Part shown: one piece after another, positions 13,101-25,629 of the stretch | Position numbering within the stretch: position 1 is the stretch's first letter | Layout: each line of letters opens with the position of its first letter | Assembly: GCF_008831285.2 (NCBI RefSeq) | Contig: NC_045145.1 | Coordinates: 20,228,040-20,292,039 of the forward strand | Direction of reading: 5' to 3' | From: Nymphaea colorata | Taxonomy: Eukaryota > Streptophyta > Magnoliopsida > Nymphaeales > Nymphaeaceae | Length of the DNA stretch: 64,000 bases | Made by a program: the position numbers and the translations under genes | The notes under the pieces: generated by a model | Told to the model about the DNA's origin: nothing | The model's database searches: none | Seen by the model: the letters and a program-made list of their open reading frames with translations, nothing else

Positions 13101-15240
13101 TGCCAAAAATAAAGTCAATGCATTGATATTGGAGGTTACATCCATTAGCAGAGTAGTTAGCATTAAAGATGAAATTGTCACTTTATTTATATATACTGTT
13201 TGCTGCAGGTGATGAGTTTTTTTGCGACTGCTGAGCATGAAAAGGAAAAGCTTCAATATTTCGCTTCCCCAGAAGGTAGAGATGACCTGTACCAATACAA
13301 CCAAAAAGAAAGAAGAACAGTCCTGGAGGTGATTGTGTCTCAAATTGTGAAATTCTTTTGTGGCATAATAATTTATTAGTGTAAAAGCAAAATAAGTTTC
13401 CACAACTTCATTTCCTGTATAAGCATTTGCACACCTATCGTGTTATCCTGTTGCATTCTCTTTATAAATTAGCAGTCCATACTTCAGTGTGTAAGCTGTA
13501 GTGTTTTCTTGTGTATCACATGACACTGCTTGCTTTATGAACTTTCCAGAGTTCAATTTAGTAAGGTTGTTCGTATTACTAGTTTCTTTAGTATGGAATA
13601 TATAATATGGAGAACTTAGATTTTTATTCTTCTTCACAACTTTTCTTTTTCCGTTAAAAGATGGCTATTCTGAGAACCATGCAGTGTTGCAGGATGTGGG
13701 TCTTGGTTTTGTTGTTCCCAATCAAGTAAACCACTTTATTTTCTCTGTGTCAAGTCAAAAATTGTGACCTTTCCCCCAAATCCACGTCAGTGTAGCTCTA
13801 TGGGTACTTCATAATCTTTTGTGTTAATTCTTCTTCTTTTATTTGCCATACTTTGTCAGCTATTAATAGTTATGGATGCTTGATTCTTATAAACACCAAA
13901 TTGCTTGCCTTTCTCTTGCCTGTATGTTTCAACCTTGCATTGGAGCTTGGTACTTGAGAAATCTCTTGCGAGTAATGGTTGACAAAATAAAGGTGTGTAG
14001 TTTGGGAATGCATCTGGACTAGGAATCGACAGAAAGTGGACATTAGCTTGGAATTGGTCCAGCAGCAGGGAGGTGTTCCCTGCATCATTACACCTGCTTT
14101 AGCTTTTGACCATCCATGCACGTGCAGATTGTGTGGTTTTTGTAGAATTCAGCTTTTTTTAAGAATTTGGAAATCATGTCTTTCCGTTAACCTGCAAATC
14201 TGATTTTTTGCTGCAGCTTTTGTTCACTTTCTGCAGCTTTCTATTGTTTTGAATCCTGTGACATGATGTCTATGACAATATATAAGTACCCTCCCTTTCT
14301 TTGATATGCAATCGGATGAGAATATGAGGTCATCATACAAGAAAACTGACAGCAAATTCATACTGCAGGTATTGGAGGATTTCCCTTCTGTTCAGATGCC
14401 TTTTGATTGGCTAGTGCAGTTGGTTCCTCCATTAAAAACACGGTTATTTTCCATTGCCTCTTCCCCTTCACTTCATCCGAACCAAGTTCATTTGACGGTG
14501 GCTGTTGTGTCATGGTCAACTCCACTAAAACGGAAAAGACATGGCCTTTGCTCTTCTTGGCTTGCAGGTTTAAACCCAGGTAAAGGTTCACCTCATTTAA
14601 CATTTTTTTTTCCTTTGTTGAAAGTTGGCTAATCAGAATTTGTGCTTCTAATAAGTAATGATATGGTATCTGCCTATCTGGTTCTTTTTCCCCTGAAAAT
14701 CTGTTTGCAGGAACACAAATTCCTGCATGGTTCCGTCATGGCTCACTTCCATACCCATCACCACCTCTGCCTCTCATTCTAGTTGGACCAGGGACTGGTT
14801 GCGCTCCATTTCGAGGTTTTATACAGGAAAGAGAAGTACAAAGTGCTGCTGGTCCTACTGCTCCTACCCTTTTCTTCTTTGGTTGCAGAAATAAGGAGAA
14901 AGACTTTCTGTACAAGGACTTTTGGCTTTCACATGCACATGGTTGTGGGGTTCTTTCAGAAGAGAAAGGAGGAGGATTCTTTGTTGCTTTTTCCAGGGAT
15001 CAACCACGTAAGGTCTATGTACAGCACAAGATGCAGGAAGAGAGCCAACGCATTTGGAACCTGTTGAGTGATGGTGCTGCTGTATATATTGCTGGCTCTG
15101 CATCCAAGATGCCAGCTGATGTTACTTCATGCTTAGAGGACATCATATCAAAAGAGGCTGGTGTTCCTCGAGAATCTGCTGTTCGGTTACTTAGGCAATT
15201 GGAAAAAGTTGGTAGGTTCAACATCGAGTCGTGGTCTTGA
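7145..15240 (+). CDS. ATR3: NADPH-dependent diflavin oxidoreductase (ATR3 / TAH18 / NDOR1 type)
   Basis: Cytosolic FMN/FAD reductase that passes electrons from NADPH, in the known family, to the Dre2/anamorsin protein of cytosolic iron-sulfur cluster assembly. Exons: 7145-7297, 7408-7485, 7572-7676, 8093-8184, 8816-9000, 10434-10519, 11036-11110, 11357-11467, 12401-12532, 13209-13328, 14369-14579, 14711-15240. Every junction is GT-AG and the frame is open for 625 residues, the usual family length. The FMN site starts at residues 16-22 (FATQTGN). The FAD-binding motif RLFSIASS is at 404-411. The NADPH loop GPGTGCAPFR is at 475-484, followed by FFFGCRNKEKDF. The protein ends in IESWS with the expected near-terminal tryptophan. 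M1 was chosen as the first ATG in frame; M6 is an alternative. Intron 5 hosts a TRIM array, yet the coding frame is intact. Confidence 0.95.
9190..9875 (+). mobile_element. Tandem TRIM element (three LTRs, two internal domains) in ATR3 intron 5
   Basis: A miniature LTR retrotransposon without coding capacity. LTR1 9190-9380 begins TGTAACACCC and ends GGTTGTTACA. Next comes a primer site, TGGTATTAGAGCC (9382-9394), one base off the plant initiator-Met site. A short internal domain follows, ending in a purine tract AAGGGGGGTGGA (9444-9455). LTR2 spans 9457-9634; a second, degraded internal domain spans 9635-9702; LTR3 spans about 9703-9875 and lacks its first ~20 bases. A perfect 5-bp duplication GATCC flanks the whole block (9185-9189 and 9876-9880). 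This shows one insertion that later became tandem, probably through unequal LTR recombination. Confidence 0.88.
10090..10134. repeat. (TA)n microsatellite in ATR3 intron 5
   Basis: TA dinucleotide run, broken once by a G, about 210 bases downstream of the TRIM block. Confidence 0.9.
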
Positions 15241-16320
15241 GTTCATCTTCAACATTGATTCTTTATTTATGCGTGGGCATTTAGAACGCTACCATGAGGC
15301 TCAAGAGATAATAAGACGGGTCTTTGAACGCTGTGCCAGCCTCAGTTTGAATGATCAATGTAATTTCTAATGAGCAGTGTTTGCTTCGTTTTAGCCTGTT
15401 ATTAAGTGAAACGTAAGTCTCTACTCTGTACTTTGTGGCAAGTGATTCTGTAACTACCCATGGAAGCTAAGTAACAAGCTGCACCTGTTCTGAGAGATTT
15501 TCGGTACTTGTTTGAATTTAGCTACAGTGTAACGGAGAAGATAACAGCTGCGGGGGGGGGGTGGGGGAATAGGTCCCCCAACCTTTATTGACAAAAAATA
15601 TATATACAGTTAGAAAAAATGCAGGCTAACAGATAACCTTGAAGCAACAAAGAGATACACAAAAGGAAGGGCTAGCCCTCAGCCCAATCCTCATCATTCC
15701 TTAAACAGAACTACAGTAAGAGTATGGAGATGCATTTTAGAAACATCAATTGGCAGTTCCTCACTAAACTGAAACATAGTTAGAACCAGGGAAATTCACC
15801 AAAATTGAGGAATGGAATGGAGATCGATTCTGAATCATCCTGGCAATAGCCGTTTTTCAGCCTTCTGTTGCTGCATTGAAGCAAAATTCTGACGGAATAA
15901 AAAAAGGATGCCTCTGTCCACTAGCAGCTTGTTGCATCGGCGAAAAGCCCTTCCTAATTAAGTCTGTCCACACATATCTGATTATCAGGGAGCTGTCTCC
16001 ATTTAGACACCGTAAATCTGAGCCCCTCCAGCAGCAGTAACTAAGGAGCAACACCGTAAATCTGTCCATTCCAGCACGCCTAAGGGAATCCCAGTGTCAA
16101 GCCAGATCTGGACCGCTTCTCTCTGGTCATTCTTCCATCTTAGCTGTAGTATATGCTCCTTAACAAACTTTCAGGCAAGCAAGGAGGGGCTTGTAGCAAG
16201 GAGGGGCTTGTTTTCAAATTTCCTCCCATTTCATCCTGTGTTGGTTCTTGCAAAGTTCACACCTGAACACAATGTGGAATCTCTACTTCATTAATCTGGA
16301 CTCCAACAGAAGCAGACCTT
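15241..16320. other. 3' flank of the ATR3-type gene and decayed repeat
   Basis: About 300 bases of likely 3' UTR and downstream sequence, then a G-run (15551-15567). After it comes sequence that may be the 3' tail of the minus-strand LINE remnant next door. It contains a small tandem duplication (AGCAAGGAGGGGCTTG, about 16180-16211). No gene seen. Confidence 0.5.
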
Positions 16321-16329
16321 CACAATCCA

Positions 16330-16800
16330 CCTCGCGCGGGGGATTCCAAAGGTCTTCCAAATGAGGTGGTGTCAATCGGGACCCTTAAGCCTTACGAAGT
16401 TTCAAATGGTACGCCTGCTGATTTCATTTACCAGGGTTCATCATCCAACTGAGTTGATCTGACTGCCCATATGTGAGCAAAGGGAGTTTGGACATTACCC
16501 ACGTAGTCAGACAAAAAATTCTGCGGTAACTTCCCATCCTCCAACACTGCTTCTCTAATCGAGATCCGGAGGGTTGGTACGACGAGATTAAGCATTTCAC
16601 TTGGGACCTTCTTATTTAGAGGCTCATCAGGCCACCAGTCCTGCCATAAGCGAACCTTATCTCCATTGCCATTTGATATTAAGTCGGATATGTTTCCAAG
16701 CACGGGAGACGCCTTTCCATGCAGGTAAGGAACGAGGGAAACTGTTGGCCAATCAAAAGTTCGGTCTGGCTAGATAGTTTTGTTTCACAAGCCACAAGTC
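16330..16800 (-). mobile_element. LINE (non-LTR retrotransposon) reverse-transcriptase 3' remnant
   Basis: On the minus strand the translation reads LPAWKGVSRAWK and then, after a frame change, NGNGDKVRLWQDWWPDEPL. This is the typical linker between the reverse transcriptase and the zf-RVT region of plant L1-type LINEs. The frame is broken and neither the zinc-binding region nor a clear poly(A) tail can be read. It is a fragment, not an active element. Confidence 0.65.
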
Positions 16801-19800
16801 AGGTAAGGAAGATTGGCTAGAATAAGTTTGTAAAATTATTAGATAACGTGTGATACTGGCCATGGTCTTTGTTAGCTCTGGACTCGTCTCACGTAAGTCA
16901 ATAAAATCTCAAATTATTAGTTACTTTTTCTCCATAGAAAAAAATATTTTTCTTATGTTAAAAGAGAAATTACTTAATTAAATTGTTGAAATTTTGATCA
17001 TATCCTGAGTTAAGTCGCCTACCACTTCCTTTCCTAGGACGCCCTTTCGCTTATGGGATAAACGGCATCACGAAGCATCATAGTTGGATGATCAGCTGCA
17101 TTCCAAATGAAGAGACCCTTTAACAGATGTCGGCACGGCCTGATCTGCGCCGTCCATGGAACCAGAGGATATCATAAGGTGCTTGCTGGTGCATCAAAAA
17201 CCAGTCTTGGACCCTTGAGCGGATGGAGGAAGAGAGAGGAGAAAGCTTCGGTCATCGCTCGACTTGCTCACGCGGTGTTTGCAGGTGGCACTTGCAACAT
17301 TTGAGTAATTATTAAGCCACGAAAGGCTGCTGTCATTCCAAGTGAAGCCGTTCCCTTTGTTAACAACCAAAACGGGCTGTATGTTGTGCGTCTCCCACGC
17401 TATCAATTTCTTGCAACCAAGTTAATATTGTCGCGATTACTATGAGGAATGTTTTGCTTCATTTTTACAAAAATGCAGCGTGTTAAGAAGTTCGATGTGG
17501 TGCCTAGGGAAGTGGACAGTTCTGGGGATACGACTCCCCCATGCATACACTATATAATGGAAATTAATGAACAACTTATGTCATTTTCTAACACCAGAAA
17601 TTAAACCAAGATGTGCAATTTAATTGCATCCTCAGGTGCATGATCAAACCTCGTGGTCAACAACTTGCTTTAATTTAAGGCCTACACCTGTTTAGGCTTG
17701 CGTAAAAGGTGGGACACCATGAATCGTTTTCAACTTCGACTACTTTTTTATGGCCAAAGCCCAATCCATTCAGCAAGCGGTCAACAGAGCGAGAGAAATA
17801 GGAATTTATGCAGGCGGGGTGTGAAGCTAATGATGCAAAAGTGAGCCTCCAGCCATTGAAGCGTGTCCCTTACTCACTGTTTTTGTTGGCTCTGAAGAAT
17901 ACAGAGAATGGGAGCTTCCCCATGGGACATTGGGAAACCCTGTGTGAGAAAAGCTTTCTGTAATCAGTTTTTGGTCTGCCTTCTTCTTTTAAGGCGTCTG
18001 GTCTCACTAGAGACTAATTTGTGTGTGTGTACTTAACTTTTTGCTAATAAAATCTTCAAGAACCTACCCTGCAGGTGTTTTCCTGAAATCTCAGTTCATT
18101 GCACCAACCTCCTTGAAGCTTTCAACCTCTCTATAGATAGCTATGGGAAATATATTAATGTTGAGTTGCACCGACTACGTAGGAGGAAGCAGGTTTTACG
18201 CGAGATGCAACAAAGCGAGTTACTTTTCTCATGAATTTGGACCGAAAATCGATAAACGTATTGCTACAATTTTTTCCATCTAGGAGTAACCTTAAAAATT
18301 AAACTTTTGGAACATAAGAGAACGCAATTTATATATGCGATTGTGTGGCACCTGACCGACGCTCTCTTTTCCACTTGGTGGGTCTCGTCTGTCGATCGCT
18401 TCATCAATAGTCTGCTCTTTCTAATTGGTTTTCGTATTCTTCCGTTGATGTACAAATCTTCGGTTATAATCAACAATGAATGACTTGGTGACGGCATTAT
18501 TTTGTTACCAAACCAAATGAGAAGTAGTATTTGCTGATTAACTCATAGTGGATTAGTTTTTGGTGTGGATCCGACAAGTTACAGAAGCTGAGAAACTTCC
18601 TTTCGATTTGTTCTAAGCCATGTTAAAGGTATATATTGTGCATGTGAACCGCTCGATATGTTCTGAATATATTCTTTTATTCTCGTCACAACGTGTGACC
18701 ACAAACTTAAGAATCTGATCGTGGTTATATACAGATATAGATGCTGAAAGAAAGAACATGCGTATGATGGTGAGGAGCACGGGATCTATCAAACGAAGTA
18801 GTATCCATTGTGTGGGCTCCACAATAATTAATGGGACCCATGAACTGATCATTACTGTACTGTGATTGGTGAGGTACCATAGAATTACTTGGTTCGAGCC
18901 ATTCTATAAGTTAGAATTCTATGGGCACTAAAGCATATGACAATCATTTCAAATGTTTTATGTATTTCTGCTTCAATACTAAAGTTTCAGTTGCTGTAGA
19001 ATAAAAAGAAACATGATCCCGACGTCTTTTCTTCGTCCAAATGGAATTTCCATTTAGCAGGCCAAAAGATTCACGCAGATCACGAAAAAAGGAAGATATA
19101 CTATGTGCAAGATGGCGTTTGATCTCAGCCGTGCGTCCTACCAATGCATCTCGATGGCTAGAATCACATGCACATATGAGTCGGTGAGAATATGGATTGT
19201 TCCTAGCAATATCCAGATGTATTTCTTTGTAATGTCTGGAATGAACAGGAAACATGGTGCAGTGCTAAAGTATTGAACTCAAAGTACAGGCCATGTAGCA
19301 ATATATCAAGTGCGGAATTGATTGACTTGGGAATAGTATATTATATATGTCACGGGCATGACGCGAACCCCGGTAAGCATGCAAGTGGTTTTCTTTCATA
19401 GATCTCTGTGATGAACATCAGAGAATGAGCTATCTCTACGTATGGGAAACACGGTTTTCTATGCGTTTTCATGTAATAGTCTTCAGAGATAGTATTTTCT
19501 CACCTATGAGGTACTGGCCGGAATTTGAAGAAACAGGCTTTCCCTGAGGCCGGCCGACCTGAATAAAATCAGGTCTATTAGACTAACTGTGAAGGCGAAT
19601 TAAAGTTCGTTTGTAGGGGATGAGGTTTGCATCTTTCAATGACATAAGCCACAACCATCATGGCTTACAAGGAAACTCAAGAACACAAAATTGAGGCTTG
19701 ATCTAAGGTTTTCAACTAAGGGTTTTCTTTTTTCCTCTTTCCTTTTCAACTTCCGTATGCTCAGGCGATCAAGAGGGCAATCAGGACTCTTAAGTCCCAT

Positions 19801-20157
19801 TTTGCCAAAACAGAGACGAAAAGCCTTTTTTGGAGGAATTTTGTAATTTTTCCTGTAGATTAATTAACAGTCTGACTTTTCCCCTCATACTTAACGTGCA
19901 CCCCAACTCCAAGCAAGCGACCATTATACTTCCCCACCTTTTTGTGTGTATCCGTGTGCGTGTAGTGCTGAGGGGGAGAATTCTCAGTTGACTGACAATG
20001 GAGGATGTTGCTTCACCTCTAAGAACTGCTCGAGTTTAAAGACCCCTCGGCTGTACAATCTCCGAATGATAGTGGCACTAATTAACCTGTAAACACCTCT
20101 CTTTCTCTTCTCTCCCTCTTTCTCTCTCTGTGTGAATCCTCCCTCTTCGATTCGCGG
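16801..20157. other. Intergenic region without a recognisable gene
   Basis: AT-rich sequence with only short, unconvincing open frames on both strands. The last ~170 bases (about 19980-20157), with a pyrimidine-rich stretch just before the ATG at 20158, are the probable promoter and 5' leader of the dioxygenase gene. I see no mobile-element ends or RNA genes here. Confidence 0.6.
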
Positions 20158-21483
20158 ATGACCGCACCTGAAGCTCAACCTGAATTCCCTCTGATAATGG
20201 ACATGTCGAAGCCCTTAGAGGAGACAGACCTGGCCAGCCTCTATTATACATGCCAAGAATGGGGTATCTTCCTGGTAGCCAATCATGGCATACCAATGGA
20301 GGTCCCAGACAAGGTGTACTCCCTCTCTAAGCCCCTATTTAACTTTCCTTTCCAAGCAAAGAGGAAGATTGGACCTGGCTCCACTTTCAGAAGCTACACG
20401 CCCCCCTTCGTCGTCTCTCCCTTTTTCGAAAGCATTCGCGTTAATGGCCCCGACTTTGGTGCCTCTGCTACCAACTGGTCATCTGCTCTCGTCGGTGAAC
20501 CTCAACTGGAGTTATGGTAGTATCATCACGATGGCAATGGCTATTTCTCATTTTCTTTTGTTCTTTTCAATTTTTTCTGTCGTAAGATTGGGTCTGCGAC
20601 CTAAAGACCTGTTCATTTTGGTCTCAAATTAAAGATGCATATATACATGTCCATGTCTTTAGAGATCATGTAGGTTACATTCATGTGATCAGTATCTAAG
20701 AAAACGATTTTAACGTTTCATTTTTGAATTTCTTTGCACAAGATAAATTCCATTTATAGGCAGTTATGATTCTTTATATGCACTTTTGGTATATTTAATT
20801 GTTTCTTAGGATCATGAAGAATGAACGCTTAATTTTCACTTGGCAGCGAAGCATTGGGAGAGTATGGAGCGAAGCTGCAGGAACTAGCAAAGAGAATCGT
20901 CTCCATGTTGCTTGCAAGCCTGGGAGATGGAATGAAGAAGGCCCACGAATCTGAATTTGCTAGATGTCATGGGTATCTCAGGATCAACAATTACATCCCA
21001 CCCGATGGTGATTGTGTGGAATTTGAAGGGCTTGGAATGCACACTGACATGAGCTGCATCACCATTGTTTACCAGGATCAAATCGGTGGCCTAAAAGCTA
21101 GAGCAAATTCCGGTGAATGGGTCGACATAGAGCCACGAGAAGGTGTATTAGCGGTGAACATCGGGGACATGCTTCGAGCTTGGTCCAATGGGAAACTCAG
21201 AGCATCAGAACATAAGGTGGTCTTGAAAGCTTCCACAGGTAGGCTGTCCATGGCTTTCTTCTGGTCCTTTGAGGATGAGAAGGTCATTTGGGCACCTGAG
21301 GAAATGGTAGGGAAAGGTTTCCCGAGGGTTTATAAACCATTTCTCTGTTTGGATTACGTAAAATTCCGAGAGGAAGGTGGTGACTGTGAAGATTTTGACA
21401 GAGTTGGAATTACTGTCGACGACTTCGCAAGGATCAGAGATCAGGAATATAGTAATTCACAGACAGAGAAGATACAACTGTAG
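20158..21483 (+). CDS. 2-oxoglutarate/Fe(II)-dependent dioxygenase (gibberellin-20-oxidase-like)
   Basis: Plant DOXC-class dioxygenase, a soluble enzyme that couples oxidation of a small molecule to decarboxylation of 2-oxoglutarate. Exons 20158-20516 and 20847-21483 are joined at GT-AG and encode 331 residues, normal for the family. The N-terminal domain shows the SLYYTCQEWGIFLVANHG stretch (about residues 27-44). The catalytic core has the iron ligands H185 and D187 (HTD) and H242 (SEH). The co-substrate arginine is in R252-L-S254. All key residues are present. The closest group I recognise is the gibberellin-20-oxidase-like set of unknown substrate, not the core gibberellin enzymes, so the substrate is not claimed. 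The start at 20158 is the first in-frame ATG after a pyrimidine-rich leader. Confidence 0.9.
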
Positions 21484-21769
21484 TATGAATGCTGGCTATG
21501 TACTTTGGGAAATTAAATTACAATAAAAAAAACTTTATTAATTTCTCTGTGATGTCTGCCATGGTTGTGCACTAAGTTCCTGTCTTGCTCTTCCGGTTGT
21601 AGGCTGTGAAGAATCGTTACCTCAGGACGTTCAAGAACGCGAAGGGTTAAGTTATTTCCTTAGAAAGTGGTGCTTTTATGTAACTAGAATTCAACTCAAA
21701 CAGTGGACTTTTAGAGTCAAACGGATTTTCATATAAAATCAACCGTTCCTCCACGTGACTAGCATACCA

Positions 21770-22350
21770 AATTGTGTCAGACTGGACCCGAATCCAGTTT
21801 TACCAATTCAGATGGCCGGCTAGGCATCTGGCCGGCCCGACCCAGTCGGACCTGGGTTTGGGCCAGGAAAAACCTGGCTCGTGCCGATAGGCTGACCCGG
21901 CAACAGCCCGGCTCGGCCCGACTCCAGCCCCCTCCTCTGTCTCCCTCTCTGCTCCCGCTCCCTCTTCGCTCCCCCCCTCTCTCTCTCTCCCCCCTCGCCC
22001 TCTCCCTCTTCGCTCCCCCTCTCCCTTTCCCTCTCCCTCCTCCTCCGTCTCCCTCGCCGCTCCCCCTCCTCATCCATCCCCCTCTCCGCCATCGTTCATC
22101 GATTTCTACCTGGCGACCGAAGGGGGGAGGGAGGGCCGGGGGGAAAGGGGGTCGAGGAGGGGGAAAGCTGGAAAGGGGGTCGGTGGGGCAGGCCGGGCCG
22201 GGTAAGGCTGAGCGGCTCGACGGGTCAGGCCCAGGCCGAGACCCTGGCTATTGGGCCGGGGCCGAGACCCAAGCTATCGGGCCTGGCCCGGGCCAGGCTC
22301 GTTGGGCCGCTCAGCCTGGCCCAGCCATGCCCAGGCCTACCCGCTAAGTA
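21770..22350. repeat. GC-rich low-complexity block, probable transposon relic
   Basis: The outer parts are rich in GGCCCGG / GGGCCGGG words on both sides (21820-21930 and 22190-22330), in partly inverted order. The middle (21930-22090) is almost pure pyrimidine (CTCCCTCT-type), followed by a purine block (22118-22190). Long open frames here come from this composition and are not genes. The words resemble those in some plant retrotransposons, but no element ends were found. Confidence 0.5.
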
Positions 22351-22418
22351 TCTTGGAAGATGCAGGAAGGGTAAAGGCTTTCGCCCTCTTGGAATCAAAC
22401 TTTCCATGTACACTGATT

Positions 22419-22480
22419 ATTGATGCTTCTTACCTTGTTGGTTTGTAATATTGATGCTTCTTACCTTGTTGGTTTGTAAT
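22419..22480. repeat. Perfect 31-bp tandem duplication
   Basis: Two identical adjacent copies (22419-22449 and 22450-22480) starting ATTGATGCTTCTTACC. This looks like a recent slippage or repair duplication. Confidence 0.9.
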
Positions 22481-23922
22481 ATGCTTTTTTTGCTTTTATA
22501 AGAGGAGGCATTTGTTTATATACACTGGAACTCCGATCAATTTTGTTCATCGAGCATGCACTAGAGCGGAACATATAACTTATGATACCATCTCTTGACA
22601 CAAGTGCATTTGGCCGCAGTTAGATCTGTGGGAGCTGATCTGCTACTGATGCTAGGCTAATGCTAGGCTAGATGTAAACTCAAGAGTTGACCAAGCATAA
22701 GCTTAAAATCAAACTATGTAAACCATACGATATTAATTTTTGTAAATTTTATATGGCAAAATTTATTTTTTTTGAAAACTCAGGTAGAGCTATGGCCCCT
22801 GGCTCCACCATGCATATATAAGTAAACAAGTAAACAACCATGCATAGACCCAGAGTTGTCAATGTCATAGTTGGTCACATCCTAAGAACTTTCTATATGT
22901 ACATTATATTGGCAAGCCAATTAAACGATATTGAACCGACACAATTTTAAAGTTAAATTACTTTTGATTTTTTATTATTTTAAAACAGCATTGTTTTAAC
23001 TATTTTTAATAAAAAAGAAAATAATCAAAACAAATTTGGGAGACATGATAATTAGAGCCGCACACAAACCAAGTCACACCGATCCAGCTCGGACTCAAAC
23101 AAGTTTCAGAGTTCCAAAGAATAAGCTCAAGGTCGGGTCGACCATACACTGCTCGAATTGGACTCGCGTAACTAATTTATGTTAACATGTGACTTGTTCT
23201 CTTTCTAGCGTTTAACTCATCGACTAGTTCAACTATAACGAACCAGTTTTACGCAGCGGAGCCAAGCGGTCGAGTTCTTACAACTCGACTCATTCAACAT
23301 TTCGAATATAAATTTAGTCTCAAGCTCGGCTCATTAAGATTTTCAAGCGAATTGGATTTTGAGCCCGAATGCTTGGGTGACCTCTGCAGCCCTCACGATC
23401 ATAATCACATTGGCGCGGAGAGGAATTACCAAGAATTTTACCTCTTCACCGTAACATTATTATCAGTCAAAGCCCGCTGCACCAACCGAGAAGGCTGATA
23501 ATATTAATAATATTGGAGGATGGAAGGATTTTCGTTCTCTAATGTCAGATTCGACCACTTTTCGTTGCAAGTGGTTGAACGCTACTAGCTAACTGAGAAA
23601 GGTCGCCCTGGGATATGAGGAACACTTCACGAATGTTCAATGAACTTGTTCCGAGGAGCACATTTATGAGATGAGACAATAGGCATCAAGAAAATTTTGC
23701 GAGCGTTCTTCCTCCAAACTGCCCCTACCAGTCACTCACTATATTAATACATGGACATCAATCAAAAAGGGAAAAGCCACTAAGAAGAATTTGTCCAAAC
23801 TAAAAACCAAATCCTTTACAGAAGCCAACTCATAATGTAGTAGCAGTCTCGTTCCTTTGTAGAACAAATGGGCAATCATACTTTTCTCGCTTTCAATCTA
23901 CATTTGAATTGTTCAAGAACCT

Positions 23923-25179
23923 TTATCGAATCATTCCTTGTCCCATTACTGGTGGCGTGGTGATCGCACGGTTCTGCCTCTCCACATTTGCTTGCCATCC
24001 TTCAAAATTCAGAAACAAAAGATCAATACCTCAGTGGGATCATTATAGCGGACGATGTGGTGATAATGGAGCCAGTTGCCCAAGCCGTTCGGTATGGGTT
24101 AGTCATGAAAAGTTAAAAATACGTTTCATAATTCGCAACCCAAACTAAAAAGGAATTCGAACTGCAGAAATTGGAGAGCAACCACTAAAAAAATCTAAAT
24201 GAAAGGGAATAAGGCTTCTTCGGGAATGTGACAACATGGGACAGTCCCCTTGACAGTCGCGCCATCTTCACGTGGGCGCCGTCCAGAAGCTGAACCAGAG
24301 TCATTTGACTCGCAGCGCAGGGACATAACTCGAAGTTCAGGGAAAGAGAAAGAGAGGGAAAGGGAAGTTGGTACCTATAGGCAAGTCGAAACCGCGATTC
24401 TTGAGCTCCCTGTACTCCTGGCAGAGGGCGCAGGGCTCGCAGAGGAAGTGGGCGAGGCAGTCAGCAAGAGGCGACTCCACCAGACCGTATTGAGCCCTCA
24501 GCTTCGATCGGTAGACGCAGGAGTAGAGGCACGCCAGCCCCGTCGACAACATTATCAGCCCATACAGCGACCCAGCCGCTCCGCACGCTGCACTCAGTAT
24601 TGTCATGTACAGAAGCAGCCAATAGGAACATGAAAGAGGAAGCAACAGAAAGAAGCAACAAACTGTCTAATTATTATTAATGCAGAAACAACAGACGCCG
24701 AAATCAATCATCCTGTCGAACTCTAAATCCACAGAAGAAATAAAAGAAACGGAAGAGGGAGGGAGAGAAGAATTTTATTAAGCGACATACGTGTTGAGCC
24801 TCTGTCGACGATCTCTGCAATCTGACCGAATGTAATGCACGGGCAGCAGCAGGTTATCAAACCTTTGAAAAATAGGGAAACAACGAAAGAAGAAACTCAG
24901 AGGGAGAGACATACAGACGGGCAAAGAGAGAGAGAGAGAGAAAGATTTCTTACAGTTGGAGGGATCGTCAAAGCAGTGGCATAAGCCCGTCGACCATGGT
25001 CCGCTGGCGCTTGGGTGAGGCGGAGCAGGGAGGATGGGGCCAGGAAGTCGGTGGCCATATTGCTGAGAAGGGCAGGCGGTGGGGAAGCCGGTGACTGGAT
25101 TAGGATGGCAAATGACCGATGGGTTAGGAGGTGCTGAGGGTACCGGTGGCCATTTCTCGCCGCTCTGTTGGGGATACAT
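23923..25179 (-). CDS. PLAC8 / PLANT CADMIUM RESISTANCE-like protein, gene A
   Basis: Small cysteine-rich membrane protein of the plant PCR / cell-number-regulator group; known members act in metal transport or organ size at the plasma membrane. Minus-strand exons in order: 25179-24954, 24862-24791, 24587-24375, 23999-23923; 195 residues. The N-terminal half is proline-rich. The domain starts CHCFDDPSN, with the signature CLITCCCPC at about residues 76-84, then [14 protein letters not shown] hydrophobic stretch follows (about 104-122), then [20 protein letters not shown] and the final GWQANVERQ. All family cysteines are present. The first in-frame ATG preceding the proline-rich segment that is not upstream run-on was used. 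A Copia LTR begins about 210 bases upstream of the start codon, so the promoter is short or partly replaced. First member of a four-gene array. Confidence 0.93.
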
Positions 25180-25386
25180 TCTGTTCGCCGGAGATGGACA
25201 GAGAGACCAAGCGATCCTCCCCTTCTCGTTTTTAATGAAGGAAGCCAGAAGCAGGCGGTGGCTTAGCAACAAAGTATTGTATAAGTACATATTTTCTCAA
25301 ACCTTGAAACTAACGCAATATACAAAGTCTTGGTCCAAATTTCAAAACTACAGCACGCTTTTTTATTTTCTATTTTTGTTTGCATC

Positions 25387-25629
25387 TGTAGCAAGATACC
25401 ATCGGCGTTAGAATCATCTGCACATGCATCGCACGGAGTGGATGATACCTGTACACGACTGTAAGTAGAAAAGTATTTATAACTCCATACAAAGAGTGTA
25501 TAAATGCACAACTGAAAGAGAAATAAAGCGAAGCTTGCCCCTTTCTGCTCTCTATCTTCCGCTCTCTGTTTTAACTGATTTGTGAGTTGCAGAGTATAGC
25601 AAGTTGGAGTATAGCAGGTGGATTTAACA
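25387..25629 (+). repeat. 5' LTR of the decayed Copia element
   Basis: It shares with 34452-34699 the run of phrases GAATCATC, CGGAGTGGATGA, GTATTTATA, CTGAAAGAGAAATAAAG and GAGTTGCAGAGTA. It ends in CA directly before the primer site. It lies about 210 bases from the start of PLAC8 gene A, in the opposite orientation. Confidence 0.75.

Larger units (their letters stand above)
21484..23922. other. Intergenic region between the dioxygenase and PLAC8 gene A
   Basis: Contains the 3' flank of the dioxygenase, the GC-rich low-complexity block at 21770-22350, a perfect 31-bp tandem duplication at 22419-22480, then AT-rich sequence. I see no gene between 22480 and 23922. Confidence 0.55.

Noticed and set aside
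14306..14632. Open frame read through exon 11 into its flanking introns
   Set aside because: The part from 14369 to 14579 is the real exon. The ATG at 14306 is intronic.
21772..22347. 191-residue open frame rich in proline, serine and arginine
   Set aside because: Produced by the CCCTCT and GGCCCGG low-complexity sequence. Both strands are open in several frames, and no domain is present.
24250..24633. Plus-strand open frame over PLAC8 gene A
   Set aside because: It is the antisense of exon 3, whose spliced minus-strand frame matches the PLAC8 family. The same applies to plus-strand frames over genes B, C and D.
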